Shown: positions 45,235 to 54,520, numbered from the stretch's first letter. The stretch: DNA of 64,000 nt from Nitrosomonas stercoris (GCA_006742785.1 AP019755.1:1178001-1242000); one strand, 5' to 3'. Made by a program: numbers and translations. The notes: a model not told the origin generated them from the sequence alone.

Positions 45235-45984
45235 TTAATAGTCGCTTAATAATGGATCATTGGCCATCAATTGTGCAACCCGTGCCAGATCTGCTTCGGT
45301 ATCAACTGCTTGCGTGTCATATTCGGTTGCGACCATTTTTACGTGGTGACCATGTTCCAGTAGACGCAACATATCAATGGATTCGAGTTTTTCCAGTGGG
45401 GTTGGTGGCAGTTGAGTATATTCAGCCAGGCAAGCACGTGTGAACGGAATGATGCACACCTGTTTGTAAGCAGCTGTTGCATCAAAGCCAGCAGTAGCCA
45501 GGGTTGGGATCGGCTGGCGTGTCATGTATAACGCATTGTTTTGTTGATCCATCACTACTTTGATGGTATTTGGACTGCGGAAATCTGCCTCATTATCAAT
45601 GCGCTTTACAAGATTGACACATTCTAGTTGCGGATCGTGATGAAAGGGCGCAATGGCAGTGTCAACCATAGCGGGATGCGTCATGGGTTCATCACCTTGC
45701 ACCATGACGATTAGATCAGCTTCAACGTGCGTAGCTGCCTCTGCAATACGATCGCTGGCACGTTCGTGACTATCTGCTGTCATGATGACGGACGCGCCAA
45801 AAGCAGTAGCGGCTTGCCGGATCTCCTCATCACAAGTGGCAATGTAGGTTGCATCAAGCGCTGTGCTCATTGCTACACGCTGATAGACATGTTCTAGCAT
45901 AGTGCGGCCCAGCAGCGGTGCTAATGGTTTACCTGGAAAACGTGAGGAACCCATGCGAGCTGGAATAATGGCGATGGTTTTCAT
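45235..45984 (-). CDS. CMP-ulosonate (KdsB-like) cytidylyltransferase
   Basis: A 249-residue nucleotidyltransferase of the KdsB family. AIIPARMGSSRFPGKPLAPLLGRTM binds CTP; MTADSHERASDRIAEA, VMVQGDEPM and the C-terminal PLEKLESIDMLRLLEHGH and VDTEADLARV correspond to KdsB blocks. KdsB activates Kdo as CMP-Kdo for lipopolysaccharide. Here the gene starts an operon with an aldolase, two oxidoreductases and a phosphatase rather than lpxK, so a Kdo-like acidic sugar may be the substrate. It could also be the only kdsB of the genome; that cannot be judged from this window. Confidence 0.88.
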   Translation of the reverse strand: MKTIAIIPARMGSSRFPGKPLAPLLGRTMLEHVYQRVAMSTALDATYIATCDEEIRQAATAFGASVIMTADSHERASDRIAEAATHVEADLIVMVQGDEPMTHPAMVDTAIAPFHHDPQLECVNLVKRIDNEADFRSPNTIKVVMDQQNNALYMTRQPIPTLATAGFDATAAYKQVCIIPFTRACLAEYTQLPPTPLEKLESIDMLRLLEHGHHVKMVATEYDTQAVDTEADLARVAQLMANDPLLSDY

Positions 45985-46415
45985 GGTTGTCGGAAATTAT
46001 GGGATGGCAGTGCAAACAGATTATTCTTAATTTTGGAGAGAATACAGTTGTTTTTTGTAGTTAGGTTTTGTCAGTTTATGCATTATCACTATGTATAATG
46101 CTTTACTTTTGCAAATCTATAGGAGATACATCCTTGTTAATTTGCATAATAACACAGGCATACGAGCCCTATTCATCCTCATCATGAATTGACTAAAACT
46201 AGTAAGAACCTGTTCACGATCTCCCACTGAAGGACGCATTGCAGCGTTAAAATCGAACTCAGAATGCTCACATACTTCGAGTATGCTCCGTTTTCTCGTT
46301 CAATTTTGCCTTGCACTACCTCTCTTGATCAAGATCGTGAATAGGTTCTAAGAGTTACTTAGCTACACTATTTTTGTAGTTTGAATAAATAATGAATCAT
46401 TTATAAGGATTGATT
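45985..46415. other. Divergent intergenic region with a MITE
   Basis: About 430 A+T-rich bases between the kdsB-like gene and the O-antigen-ligase-like gene. A 143-bp MITE occupies 46206-46348. A TATAAT at 46095-46100 (plus strand) could be a -10 element, but no well-spaced -35 is seen. No gene is visible. Confidence 0.6.
46206..46348. mobile_element. MITE related to the IS427-like elements
   Basis: A 143-bp non-coding element. The ends GAACCTGTTCACGATCT and (reversed right end) GAACCTATTCACGATCT match at 16 of 17 positions. They closely resemble the ends of both IS copies in this window. TAA flanks both sides (46203-46205, 46349-46351). The inside is one long imperfect hairpin centred near ATACTTCGAGTAT. 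It has the size, ends and duplication of a non-autonomous element moved by an IS427-type transposase. Confidence 0.9.
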
Positions 46416-47693
46416 GTGCGCGACTGGATTAGATTAAATTGGCGTGAGTTACTGGTGCGTATCGCTTTAATATTTTTTTGCTTTTCGTTGTGGCCGAAAG
46501 GATTGGTGTATTGGGGCATAGGTTTGCTTGTTCTAGCTTGGATAGTGGATAACGGTTTATCCCGATTTGCCGAGTTGCTAAAAGAACCGCTGATACAGGG
46601 AGTGTTGGTTTTTTGTGGTGCGTGGGTGATTGGATTGCTATGGGGCGATTTTCCTATAGATTTTTCAGGAAAATGGAGGAAATATTTTATTTTATTGACG
46701 ATTATTCCATTTTTTTCACTGCTGAATAAAGAGCGTTTGCTGTGGGCAGCGGGTGCGTTGATTAGTAGCTATTTAGGGATGGTGGCACTAGGTGGATATC
46801 AGTGCTTAGTTCAAGAAGAACAGGGCGTTCCTTGGCTTGGTATGTCTTATTTGGGTTATTCAGCTGTTCTAGGGCTTGGCGTGTTAGTAGCCGTTTATGG
46901 AGGATGGATTGCTTCATCAAGAGCGCAGCGAGCTGTGGCAATTTTGTTATGGGTGTTTGCTTTGGCGTTACTGTTTTTGCAGTTTAATGAAAGAGCAAGA
47001 GGAGTCTTGCTTGCCACATTGGTGACGTTGCTGCTGATATTTTGTTGGTATTACCGCATAAAGGGCAGATTATTATTGGGGAGTGTAGCTACAATTGCTG
47101 TTGTGACAACATTATTTGCGGCAACCAGTGATGTTTTTCATGAGAGATTGGAGGATGTTAGCTCAGATTTGCAATTATCTCAGCAAGGTAATTATCACAC
47201 TAGTGTCGGTTACCGATTAGCTATGTGGGATGTGGGGTTGCATGGTATTGCTGAGCGTCCATTGCTGGGCTATGGTACTGGTATGGCCAAGCAATATTTT
47301 GAAGACAGTATTGTGACCTATAAACAGGGGATTTATAAAGAGTTACCCAAATTTATGGAAACTAAGCATTTTCATAATGAGTTAATTGAAATTGCCATGC
47401 ATTTGGGGTTATTGGGAGTAGCTGCTTTTATATTTTTATTATGGTCTTGGTTTAGAACATTCAAACAGCATCAAATGGGGTTATTGGGCAGTACAATAAT
47501 ATGCTTTGTCTTTTTATGTGGCATGACAGATACTTTCTTGCTGTACAGTAGAATTCCGCCATTTTTGTTGATAATGACAGTTGTTGCTATTAGTTGGCAG
47601 CGTTATCAAGGAAATCTGACATTTGTCAGTAGAGGATCTGCGCCGATAGGTAGCACCCATAAAAATACTGATGTATTGTTTGATACGCCATGA
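46416..47693 (+). CDS. O-antigen ligase-like membrane protein (Wzy/WaaL family)
   Basis: A 425-residue protein with about ten to twelve hydrophobic helices and one large periplasmic loop (about residues 235-320) containing GYRLAMWDVGLHGIAERPLLGYGTG and KHFHNELIEIAMHLG. The R..W...L..I...P..G.G pattern and the H-N-E motif are typical of the Wzy_C domain of O-antigen ligases and polymerases. It transfers or polymerises lipid-linked glycans. GTG 46416 has AAGGA six bases upstream. It is divergent from the sugar-nucleotide operon and overlaps the next gene by 4 bp. Confidence 0.9.
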   Translation: MRDWIRLNWRELLVRIALIFFCFSLWPKGLVYWGIGLLVLAWIVDNGLSRFAELLKEPLIQGVLVFCGAWVIGLLWGDFPIDFSGKWRKYFILLTIIPFFSLLNKERLLWAAGALISSYLGMVALGGYQCLVQEEQGVPWLGMSYLGYSAVLGLGVLVAVYGGWIASSRAQRAVAILLWVFALALLFLQFNERARGVLLATLVTLLLIFCWYYRIKGRLLLGSVATIAVVTTLFAATSDVFHERLEDVSSDLQLSQQGNYHTSVGYRLAMWDVGLHGIAERPLLGYGTGMAKQYFEDSIVTYKQGIYKELPKFMETKHFHNELIEIAMHLGLLGVAAFIFLLWSWFRTFKQHQMGLLGSTIICFVFLCGMTDTFLLYSRIPPFLLIMTVVAISWQRYQGNLTFVSRGSAPIGSTHKNTDVLFDTP

Positions 47694-48367
47694 CACAACT
47701 ACCAACAATTGATCGCTCAGAAGAGATTATTAACCCGGCAATTGAGCAGTATCTTTATACCTTAACACAGCAGTCTGATCATCCTGTGCTTGAGGAGATG
47801 GAGGCATTGGCTCGAGAGAAGAATTTTCCGATTGTCGGCAGGCTGGTCGGCATTTCGCTGGAAATTTACGCAAAAATGATCGGTGCGCGTAGAGTGTTTG
47901 AATTTGGTAGTGGATATGGCTATTCCGCTTACTGGTTTGGCAAGGCGGTGGGAGCAGATGGAGAGGTCGTTTGTACCGATCATGATCCGCTCAATGTGGA
48001 ACGCGCTCAATGTTATCTGACGGCTGCCGGATTATGGGAGCGAATGCGATTTTACGCAGATACTGCACAAACTGTCTTCCGGCAGGCAACCGGAATGTTT
48101 GATATTTGCTATAACGATGCCAATAAGAGTGATTACCCAGATATTTGGTTAATGGCCCGGGAGCGGATTCGCCCTGGCGGCTTGTATATTGCTGACAATG
48201 TATTGTGGCATGGTCGCGTGGTGACGGAAAAAGAAGATGACACTAAACCAAAGCGAACGCGAGCGATCAAAGAGCATAATTGGTTGATTTGTAAGGATCC
48301 GGAGTTTGATGCTTTCATCAACCCGACGCGTGACGGTGTTATCGTCGCACGCAGAAAAATGGCATAA
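47690..48367 (+). CDS. SAM-dependent O-methyltransferase family 3
   Basis: A 225-residue methyltransferase of the caffeoyl-CoA/catechol type. Motif I is RVFEFGSGYGYSAYWF, then VVCTDHDPLNVERA (ribose-binding acid) and DICYNDANKSDYP, LIRPGGLYIADNVLWHGRV-like metal-binding ADNVLWHG. The substrate is unknown. Its ATG overlaps the stop of the ligase-like gene (ATGA), so it could modify a surface glycan or lipid; small-molecule catechols are the alternative. Confidence 0.9.
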   Translation: MTQLPTIDRSEEIINPAIEQYLYTLTQQSDHPVLEEMEALAREKNFPIVGRLVGISLEIYAKMIGARRVFEFGSGYGYSAYWFGKAVGADGEVVCTDHDPLNVERAQCYLTAAGLWERMRFYADTAQTVFRQATGMFDICYNDANKSDYPDIWLMARERIRPGGLYIADNVLWHGRVVTEKEDDTKPKRTRAIKEHNWLICKDPEFDAFINPTRDGVIVARRKMA

Positions 48368-48417
48368 TACGATTTTGAGTTATTTATCTTTCTATTTGAG
48401 TAGTAAGGAGAATTTAC

Positions 48418-48675
48418 ATGCAGATTCATGTCTACGACACTTATGTTAAATCCAAGCGCGGGCACACCATGCATTTTGATGTATTTACTGATGTAAGAGA
48501 TGATAAAAAGGCAGTTGAATTTGCCAAGGAATGGCTAACCTCAATTGGAGAGGAAGGCGCAACCGTGACCAGCGAAGAGTGTCGTTTCTGTCATAGCCAA
48601 AAGGCACCAGATGAAGTAATTGAGGAGATTAAAGAGAAGGGATACTACATCTACAAGATGGAAGGATGTGATTAA
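48418..48675 (+). CDS. DUF2024 family protein
   Basis: An 85-residue protein starting MQIHVYDTYVKSKRGHTMHFDVFTD, the DUF2024 signature, and ending ECRFCHSQKAPDEVIEEIKEKGYYIYKMEGC. The C-x-x-C-H pair in CRFCHS and a C-terminal Cys could bind metal or act in redox chemistry (inference). AAGGAGAATTTAC precedes the ATG. No function is established for the family. Confidence 0.88.
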   Translation: MQIHVYDTYVKSKRGHTMHFDVFTDVRDDKKAVEFAKEWLTSIGEEGATVTSEECRFCHSQKAPDEVIEEIKEKGYYIYKMEGCD

Positions 48676-48747
48676 TTGAGTTGAAGTGATGGGCAGGGTG
48701 ATGGCGTAACGTTGTTGCTGTAACAAACAATTACGGAGTTTCGTGTA

Positions 48748-49269
48748 ATGAATCATTTTTTTGCAAAGCTGTTGGTATTACTGGCTACTTTTTTTCTTGT
48801 AAACACTGCAGTACATGCTGCTGACCCGGAGTCAGTTGGGGAGTTTGGTGATTGGACCGCTTATGTTTACATGGAAGAGGGCAATAAGGTTTGTTATATG
48901 CTAAGTAAACCCATTAAAGAAGAGGGTAATTACACGAAACGGGGAAATGTTTATGCACTGATTACGCATCGTCCTGCTGAAAAAAGCAAAAATGTATTCA
49001 GTTTTGTTGCTGGCTATCCATTTAAAGCGGATAGCGAAGTTGCTGTGAATATTGGTGCGCAACGTTTTAAATTGTTTACACAAAACGAGACTGCTTGGGC
49101 ACCTGATTCAGCCACAGATAATAAGCTGGTAGCAGCGGTACGTGGTGGTAATCAAATGGTAGTTAATGGGACTTCTGCACAAGGAACAGCGACAACCGAT
49201 ACTTTTAGTTTGAAAGGATCCAGTGCTGCGTACGCTGAAATTTCTAAAGAGTGTGGAATAATAAAGTAA
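48748..49269 (+). CDS. Exported IalB-like (invasion-associated locus B) protein
   Basis: A 173-residue protein with a signal peptide (MNHFFAKLLVLLATFFLVNTAVHA, cut after about residue 24). The mature part reads GEFGDWTAYVYMEEGNKVCYMLSKP, ALITHRPAEKSKNVFSFVAGYPF, IGAQRFKLFTQNETAWAPDS and FSLKGSSAAYAEISKECG, matching the IalB family, including the Cys pair. Despite the name, members occur in many non-pathogens; the periplasmic role is unknown. The next gene starts 6 bp later. Confidence 0.85.
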   Translation: MNHFFAKLLVLLATFFLVNTAVHAADPESVGEFGDWTAYVYMEEGNKVCYMLSKPIKEEGNYTKRGNVYALITHRPAEKSKNVFSFVAGYPFKADSEVAVNIGAQRFKLFTQNETAWAPDSATDNKLVAAVRGGNQMVVNGTSAQGTATTDTFSLKGSSAAYAEISKECGIIK

Positions 49270-49275
49270 AAAGAT

Positions 49276-49617
49276 ATGAGCGATAAGATAACAATCTATC
49301 AGAAACCAACTTGTAGTAAATGCCGAGCAGCATTAACTATTCTCAAAGAAAGCGACAATGAATTCGATAGTATCAACTATTATGAAGATAAATTAACTGT
49401 TGACCAATTGCGTGAGATTGTTCAGAAATTAGGTATTCCAGCGAAAGGGCTGCTGCGTGCTGATGAGCCGCTTGCCAAAGGTTCTGAATCAGCGAGTGAT
49501 GAAGAATTGTTACGGTTGATGGCTGAGAATCCTGATTTAATTCAGCGCCCGATTGTGATTCGAGGAGAGAAGGCAGTATTAGGGCGCCCACCTGAAAATA
49601 TCAAAGAGCTTCTGTAG
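49276..49617 (+). CDS. ArsC/Spx-family thioredoxin-fold protein (arsenate reductase-like)
   Basis: A 113-residue protein with IYQKPTCSKCRAALTIL (Cys14-x-x-Cys17), YEDKLTVDQLREIVQKLG, LMAENPDLIQRPIVIRGEKAVLGRPPENI. The R-P-I/V-V motif fits the ArsC family. A classical glutaredoxin-dependent ArsC has a single active Cys in C-x-x-S-R; the C-S-K-C pair here is closer to ArsC-like proteins with a CxxC. Arsenate reduction is possible but not shown; no ars operon is adjacent. A bidirectional terminator follows. Confidence 0.85.
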   Translation: MSDKITIYQKPTCSKCRAALTILKESDNEFDSINYYEDKLTVDQLREIVQKLGIPAKGLLRADEPLAKGSESASDEELLRLMAENPDLIQRPIVIRGEKAVLGRPPENIKELL

Positions 49618-49625
49618 CGAGAATT

Positions 49626-49675
49626 AGAAAATCTCTGAAAAACCTACTCGTGCTGATGTTTTTCAGAGATTTTCT
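49626..49675. terminator. Bidirectional terminator with perfect 18-bp stem
   Basis: Arms 49626-49643 and 49658-49675 are exact inverted copies over 18 bases, with a 14-base loop. It sits in the 75-bp gap between the ArsC-like gene (plus) and rplS (minus). The arms begin and end with A/T runs, giving U-rich tails in both directions. Confidence 0.8.
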
Positions 49676-49692
49676 AGTCTTAACATTGCTGC

Positions 49693-50139
49693 TTATTCTT
49701 CTGCCGCTTCTACTTTTTGTTCCGCTTCTGTCGCGCTATTATTTTCAGTAACTTTGCTTTCTTGTTGTTGCTGGATTTTACTGCGTGTTATTAATTTTTC
49801 GCGGATTCTCGCTGCTTTACCAGTTCTATCTCTCAGATAATAAAGCTTAGCGCGGCGTACTGCTCCGCGTCGTTTGACTTCCATGCTTGCGATAAGAGGA
49901 GAATAAGTTTGAAAAGTACGTTCGATTGCTTCTCCACTTGATATTCTTCTAACGATAAAGGAAGAGTTAAGCCCTCGATTGCGTTTGGCGATCACAACCC
50001 CTTCAAAAGCCTGAATACGCTTACGGTTGCCTTCCACCACATTGACATTGACGACAAGCGTATCGCCCGGCGAAAAATCAGGAATGGTTTTCCCCAGCCT
50101 TTCTATTTCTTCGCGCTCCAGTTGCTCAATTAAATTCAT
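49693..50139 (-). CDS. rplS: 50S ribosomal protein L19
   Basis: A 148-residue L19. [74 protein letters not shown] and [25 protein letters not shown] are conserved. The last ~30 residues ([20 protein letters not shown] and on) are a low-complexity acidic tail beyond the usual length. It overlaps trmD by 4 bp (ATGA) and is the last gene of the rpsP operon. Confidence 0.98.
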   Translation of the reverse strand: MNLIEQLEREEIERLGKTIPDFSPGDTLVVNVNVVEGNRKRIQAFEGVVIAKRNRGLNSSFIVRRISSGEAIERTFQTYSPLIASMEVKRRGAVRRAKLYYLRDRTGKAARIREKLITRSKIQQQQESKVTENNSATEAEQKVEAAEE

Positions 50140-50954
50140 TTTGTTACTCCTATTCCTTTGGTTGTATCTGTTTCCTGCTGATTAATTGCTAAATGTTGTA
50201 ATTGCTTGAACTCTTCCAATAATTCTTTTTCTTTGTCAGGTAATCCTGCCGGGTATTTTTTTGTCAGCAAATCGGGTCTTTTTAACCAGGTTCTACCAAT
50301 TGATTGTTGTTGGCGCCAACGTTCTATTCTTGCATGGTTACCGGATAATAATACTTCAGGTACCGTTTTTCCTTTGTAATTATCGGGGCGGGTATAATGC
50401 GGGTATTCTAGCAAATGTGCAACATGAGAATCTTGATTGGCTGATTGCATATCGCCTAATGCACCTGGTAATTGTCTGATGACGGCATCTATTAGCACCA
50501 TGGCCGCTAATTCTCCGCCAGAAATCACATAGTCACCCAATGAAATTTCTTCATCTACTTGCTCTTCTATCAATCTTTCGTCAATCCCTTCGTAACGACC
50601 ACAAAGTAATATCATGCTATCCAGCTGAGAGAGTTGTAGAATTTTTTCGTGATCCAGACATTGGCCTTGTGGAGAAAGATAAATAACGTGAGTTTGCTTA
50701 ATGCCTGTATCAGTTTGCCGAGTTTTCGCGTCCGTAATCGCTTGATCTAGTGGTTGCGCCATCATCACCATACCCGGTCCACCACCATAAGGCGCATCGT
50801 CTACCGTTCGGTAGTGATTGGTGGCGTAATTACGTGGGTTCCAAGTATGAAGATGATACAGTTTGTTTCTATTGGCTTTGCCAGTTATTCCAAATTTTGT
50901 AATAGCACAGAACATTTCTGGTAACAGGGTGATTACATCAAATTCTAGTGCCAT
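50136..50954 (-). CDS. trmD: tRNA (guanine-N1)-methyltransferase
   Basis: A 272-residue SPOUT methyltransferase that makes m1G37. [87 protein letters not shown] form the trefoil-knot SAM site. The C-terminal domain follows ([29 protein letters not shown]). It overlaps rplS by 4 bp and follows rimM by 10 bp. Confidence 0.98.
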   Translation of the reverse strand: MALEFDVITLLPEMFCAITKFGITGKANRNKLYHLHTWNPRNYATNHYRTVDDAPYGGGPGMVMMAQPLDQAITDAKTRQTDTGIKQTHVIYLSPQGQCLDHEKILQLSQLDSMILLCGRYEGIDERLIEEQVDEEISLGDYVISGGELAAMVLIDAVIRQLPGALGDMQSANQDSHVAHLLEYPHYTRPDNYKGKTVPEVLLSGNHARIERWRQQQSIGRTWLKRPDLLTKKYPAGLPDKEKELLEEFKQLQHLAINQQETDTTKGIGVTK

Positions 50955-50964
50955 GGTACAAAAT

Positions 50965-51474
50965 TTAATAATCTAATTCCCAATCTACGACGATTTGCCG
51001 TAATTCTAAGTCGACCTGTTTAATAACTTGTTGTTCTAAAAACGGAATCAATGTTTCTTTGCCATTTGAGAGTTGCACTTGCATCACGTCATTTGCGCCA
51101 GTGTTAAACAGGTTGATTACGGATCCAAGTGGTTCTTTACGCATATTAATAACATTGGATCCAATTAAATCTGTCCAGTAATATCCATCTTCTCCGTTTT
51201 TTGAAAGCTCAGGAAGCTGATCGCGTGGTATAGCGATCAATAGTCCTTTCAATTCAGCAGCAGCAGTACGATCCTGATATTCATCCAATGCGGTAATCAA
51301 TCCATTCTTATGGATAGAAGATGCCGTCGGATGCACAATTTGCCAGTCTTTTTTATTATGGCTCAGCCACCATTTGGGATATTGCATGAGCCCATTAATG
51401 CATTCAGTGAAGGGAAAAACTTTAACTTGCCCGCGAATACCATGCGGACCAGTGATCTTGCCCAATATGACCAT
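50965..51474 (-). CDS. rimM: Ribosome maturation factor RimM
   Basis: A 169-residue 16S processing factor that binds S19. The N-terminal beta-barrel begins [24 protein letters not shown], and the PRC-barrel part reads [14 protein letters not shown] and [17 protein letters not shown], ending [28 protein letters not shown] start at ATG 51474, which gives the family length; the open frame to a TTG at 51537 would overlap rpsP by 35 bp. Confidence 0.95.
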   Translation of the reverse strand: MVILGKITGPHGIRGQVKVFPFTECINGLMQYPKWWLSHNKKDWQIVHPTASSIHKNGLITALDEYQDRTAAAELKGLLIAIPRDQLPELSKNGEDGYYWTDLIGSNVINMRKEPLGSVINLFNTGANDVMQVQLSNGKETLIPFLEQQVIKQVDLELRQIVVDWELDY

Positions 51475-51502
51475 CTGCTCTACATTTGTAGACAGTTCGG
51501 TT

Positions 51503-51769
51503 TTATGCTGATGTTTGAGTAGCTTGCTGCTTACCAAATTGTTTAACGAGTCTGGAAACAGTGCTGGATAGTTGTGCTCCTTTGGATTGCCAATGATTCA
51601 AGCGATCCATCTGGATGCGTAAGCTTTCTTCACCGCCCGTTGCGCGGGGATTGTAAAATCCCACACGTTCTATAAATTTCCCATCCCGATTACGGCGTGA
51701 ATCAGCAACGACCATATTGTAAAAAGGACGCTTTTTAGCGCCGCCTCGCGCCAGCCTGATAATTACCAT
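51503..51769 (-). CDS. rpsP: 30S ribosomal protein S16
   Basis: An 88-residue S16 starting [25 protein letters not shown] and continuing [16 protein letters not shown] and the [21 protein letters not shown] helix. First gene of the rpsP-rimM-trmD-rplS operon, the standard bacterial order. Promoter presumably lies in the A+T-rich 51780-51900 gap shared with the divergent glcF. Confidence 0.98.
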   Translation of the reverse strand: MVIIRLARGGAKKRPFYNMVVADSRRNRDGKFIERVGFYNPRATGGEESLRIQMDRLNHWQSKGAQLSSTVSRLVKQFGKQQATQTSA

Positions 51770-51942
51770 ATTGCCCCTTGATATAGAGTAGTTGGTTTAT
51801 TAATTAAAACTGCTAATTTTATTGTAATTTTCATATACTTAGCAAGTAATAAATTAAATTGAGCTATTGTAACTTAAAGTGGAGTTCGTCACGATTGAGA
51901 CAATCCCTAAGATTAGGAGGTTATTTTAGATGAAGATAGGCT

Positions 51943-53250
51943 GTGAGCAAGATAGATATAGAAATGGTAGCAAGTTCAGAAGATCAAAATAATAATTCTT
52001 TGATAGAAGAATTATTAACTGAGGCTGATCGCTGTGTGGCTTGTGGATTGTGTTTGCCACATTGTCCAACCTATCACTTAACCTATTCCGAAGCAGATTC
52101 CCCACGAGGACGCATCGCGCTGATGAGCGGAGTGGCGAGTAAACGTATCCCTTTAAATAAGAAATTTATTCAGCATATGGATCGTTGCCTGACTTGTCGC
52201 GCATGTGAAAGTGTGTGCCCGAGCCAGGTAGCGTATGGGCGTTTAATTGATGATGCGCGTACATTGATTCATAAGCAGGGATTTTCCGTGCCACAGGGAG
52301 CCTTTAGTAAAAATAGTAAATTAAGAAATTTTGTTGAGCGAGAATTATTCGCCAAACCAGCGCGATTGGATAAGTTGCGGCCAATGTTACGTTTGCTAAT
52401 TGGAAGTGGTTTGCTGGCGTGGTTGTTGCGTAGAAATAAACTGAGAAAAAACATCTTGTTTCAATCGCTACCATTTCTAACCATGCGTAATTTACCGGGG
52501 CAAGTATGGCATCGTGTATATCCTGCCAAGGCGGCTTTGCGAGGCGAAGTAGCGTTGTTTCTTGGTTGTGTAGCCAGAATGATTGATACGGAAACATTGC
52601 TTTCCACAATATATGTGCTGAATCGATTGGGTTACAAGGTGCATATACCTAATACGCAAACCTGTTGTGGCGCGTTGCATCAACATAGTGGCCAGATGGA
52701 TATGGCTTTGAAGTTGGCGCAACAAAATATACATGCTTTTTCTGGATTGAATATTCAGGCAGTCATCCATACCGCCTCTGGCTGCGGCGTGCAGTTAACG
52801 GAATATGCGTCGCGTTTTGGAGTTGAGCTACCTGTACCAACTATAGACATTAATCAATTTCTTGCTGCGCAAGATTGGAGTGAAATCACCTTTGCGCCAT
52901 TGCCAAAGAAAGTGGCTGTTCATGAACCTTGTACATTACGTAATACGCTCGGTGCTGCAGAGTATTTATATACTGTATTGCAACATATCCCGAAAATCGA
53001 AGTAGTGGCATTGCCTGGCAACAATCGCTGCTGTGGTGCTGCGGGTACTTATTTTCTTGATCAACCTGAATTTGCTACAGTCTTGCGTGATGAAAAAATG
53101 CAGGCCTGGGAACAAACTGCTGCTGATTATTTGGTCACTGCAAATATTGGTTGCGCCTTGCATATTGCCAATGGTGTGGCAGAAAAGGGAAGAAAGATAG
53201 AGGTTTTGCATCCGGTGACATTGCTTGCGCGGCAAATGCGTATAAAATGA
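51943..53250 (+). CDS. glcF: Glycolate oxidase iron-sulfur subunit GlcF
   Basis: A 435-residue protein with two [4Fe-4S] motifs, CVACGLCLPHCPTY (about residues 31-44) and CLTCRACESVCPS (about 83-95), and two CCG domains (CCGALHQHSG and CCGAAGTYF). This is the GlcF/LldE-type layout that passes electrons from a flavoprotein to quinone. glcD is 22 kb away and no glcE is seen. The start is uncertain: GTG 51943 is used, ATG 51964 is in frame, and a strong AGGAGG at 51914-51919 is instead spaced for an out-of-frame ATG at 51930. Confidence 0.93.
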   Translation: MSKIDIEMVASSEDQNNNSLIEELLTEADRCVACGLCLPHCPTYHLTYSEADSPRGRIALMSGVASKRIPLNKKFIQHMDRCLTCRACESVCPSQVAYGRLIDDARTLIHKQGFSVPQGAFSKNSKLRNFVERELFAKPARLDKLRPMLRLLIGSGLLAWLLRRNKLRKNILFQSLPFLTMRNLPGQVWHRVYPAKAALRGEVALFLGCVARMIDTETLLSTIYVLNRLGYKVHIPNTQTCCGALHQHSGQMDMALKLAQQNIHAFSGLNIQAVIHTASGCGVQLTEYASRFGVELPVPTIDINQFLAAQDWSEITFAPLPKKVAVHEPCTLRNTLGAAEYLYTVLQHIPKIEVVALPGNNRCCGAAGTYFLDQPEFATVLRDEKMQAWEQTAADYLVTANIGCALHIANGVAEKGRKIEVLHPVTLLARQMRIK

Positions 53251-53299
53251 AGGATGAATTGTGTTATATGCTACAAATAAAAAGTAATAGAGGGATTCT

Positions 53300-53926
53300 A
53301 TGCTGAATATTGACAAACTGATCATTGGTTTTGATAACGCTGTACGTACGTTGTTTGCTCCAGCGACGACTTTGCGTCCCGTGCCAGGGAAAGATCTGCT
53401 TGAAAATGAGATGAGTGAGAGTGAAAGACGCAAATCTGCAGCGCTAATGCGAGTGAATCACGTGGGAGAGGTATGTGCGCAAGCGCTTTATCAAGGCCAA
53501 GCATTGACGGCGCGCAATGAACAGGTGCGTGGGGCTTTGGATCAAGCAGCACGTGAAGAAACAGAGCATCTTGCTTGGACAGAGCGTCGTATTGCAGAAT
53601 TAGGCGGGCACAAAAGTTTCTTGAATCCGTTGTGGTATAGCGGATCATTTGCACTGGGCTTAGTGGCGGGCGCGCTGGGAGATAAATGGAATCTAGGTTT
53701 TTTGGCAGAAACCGAGCGCCAGGTCGAGGCACATCTGGCTGATCATTTGAATCGTTTACCGCAGCAGGATGATCGCAGTCGAGCCATTGTGTCACAGATG
53801 AAAATCGATGAAGCATGCCATGCTACTATGGCTGTTTCGTATGGTGGAGCGCCATTGCCTACTCCAATCAAGGCTGCCATGAAATTTAGCTCCAAAATCA
53901 TGACACACACAGCCTATTGGGTGTAA
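53300..53926 (+). CDS. coq7: 3-demethoxyubiquinol 3-hydroxylase
   Basis: A 208-residue di-iron hydroxylase of the Coq7 family. Metal ligands are in [22 protein letters not shown] (E..), [16 protein letters not shown] (E-x-x-H), and the second half [14 protein letters not shown] and [16 protein letters not shown] (E-x-x-H). It carries out the C6 hydroxylation step in ubiquinone synthesis. AGAGGGATTCT lies before the ATG. It follows glcF by 49 bp and may be co-transcribed. Confidence 0.97.
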   Translation: MLNIDKLIIGFDNAVRTLFAPATTLRPVPGKDLLENEMSESERRKSAALMRVNHVGEVCAQALYQGQALTARNEQVRGALDQAAREETEHLAWTERRIAELGGHKSFLNPLWYSGSFALGLVAGALGDKWNLGFLAETERQVEAHLADHLNRLPQQDDRSRAIVSQMKIDEACHATMAVSYGGAPLPTPIKAAMKFSSKIMTHTAYWV

Positions 53927-53959
53927 ATGCAGTAAATTTTTATAGAGGTTGCAAACATA

Positions 53960-54520
53960 ATGCAGGCTGTCAATCTAACCGATCATTTTCTGATTGCTAT
54001 GCCAAGCTTGGAGGATTCATTTTTTTCCAAAACATTAACTTATGTTTGTGAGCACAATGAACAAGGTGCGTTGGGATTAGTGGTGAATCGTCCCACTGGG
54101 CTATCGGTGGAAAAGCTGTTGACCCAGCTCGGGATGTCTCCCAAGGATTCCGCAGCTGCGGATTTGCCAGTGTTGTTAGGTGGGCCGGTGCAAGTTGATA
54201 ATGGCTTTGTGTTGCATGAACCAGTCGGTACGTGGAAATTCACCTTGTCGTCAAATACTACAATTGGATTAACTGCTTCCATTGATGTATTGCAAGCAGT
54301 GGCTGATTGCCAAGGACCTGAGAAAATACTGGTCACGCTGGGTTATTCTGGTTGGGTGGCTGGGCAACTAGAGCAGGAATTAGCACAAAATGCGTGGCTA
54401 ACAGTGCCAGCTCAATCGGATATATTGTTCGACCTTTCTTTTGAAGAACGCCTGCCTGCTGCCATGGCGTTATTGGGTATTGATTATTTGAATTTGTCGA
54501 ATGAGGTTGGCCATGCCTGA
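53960..54520 (+). CDS. algH: UPF0301 protein YqgE/AlgH
   Basis: A 186-residue protein with the YqgE fold marks [59 protein letters not shown] and [18 protein letters not shown] with NAWLTVPA. Function is not established; it commonly precedes ruvX and pyrimidine genes, as here. AGAGGTTGCAAACATA stands before the ATG. It overlaps ruvX by 8 bp. Confidence 0.96.
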   Translation: MQAVNLTDHFLIAMPSLEDSFFSKTLTYVCEHNEQGALGLVVNRPTGLSVEKLLTQLGMSPKDSAAADLPVLLGGPVQVDNGFVLHEPVGTWKFTLSSNTTIGLTASIDVLQAVADCQGPEKILVTLGYSGWVAGQLEQELAQNAWLTVPAQSDILFDLSFEERLPAAMALLGIDYLNLSNEVGHA

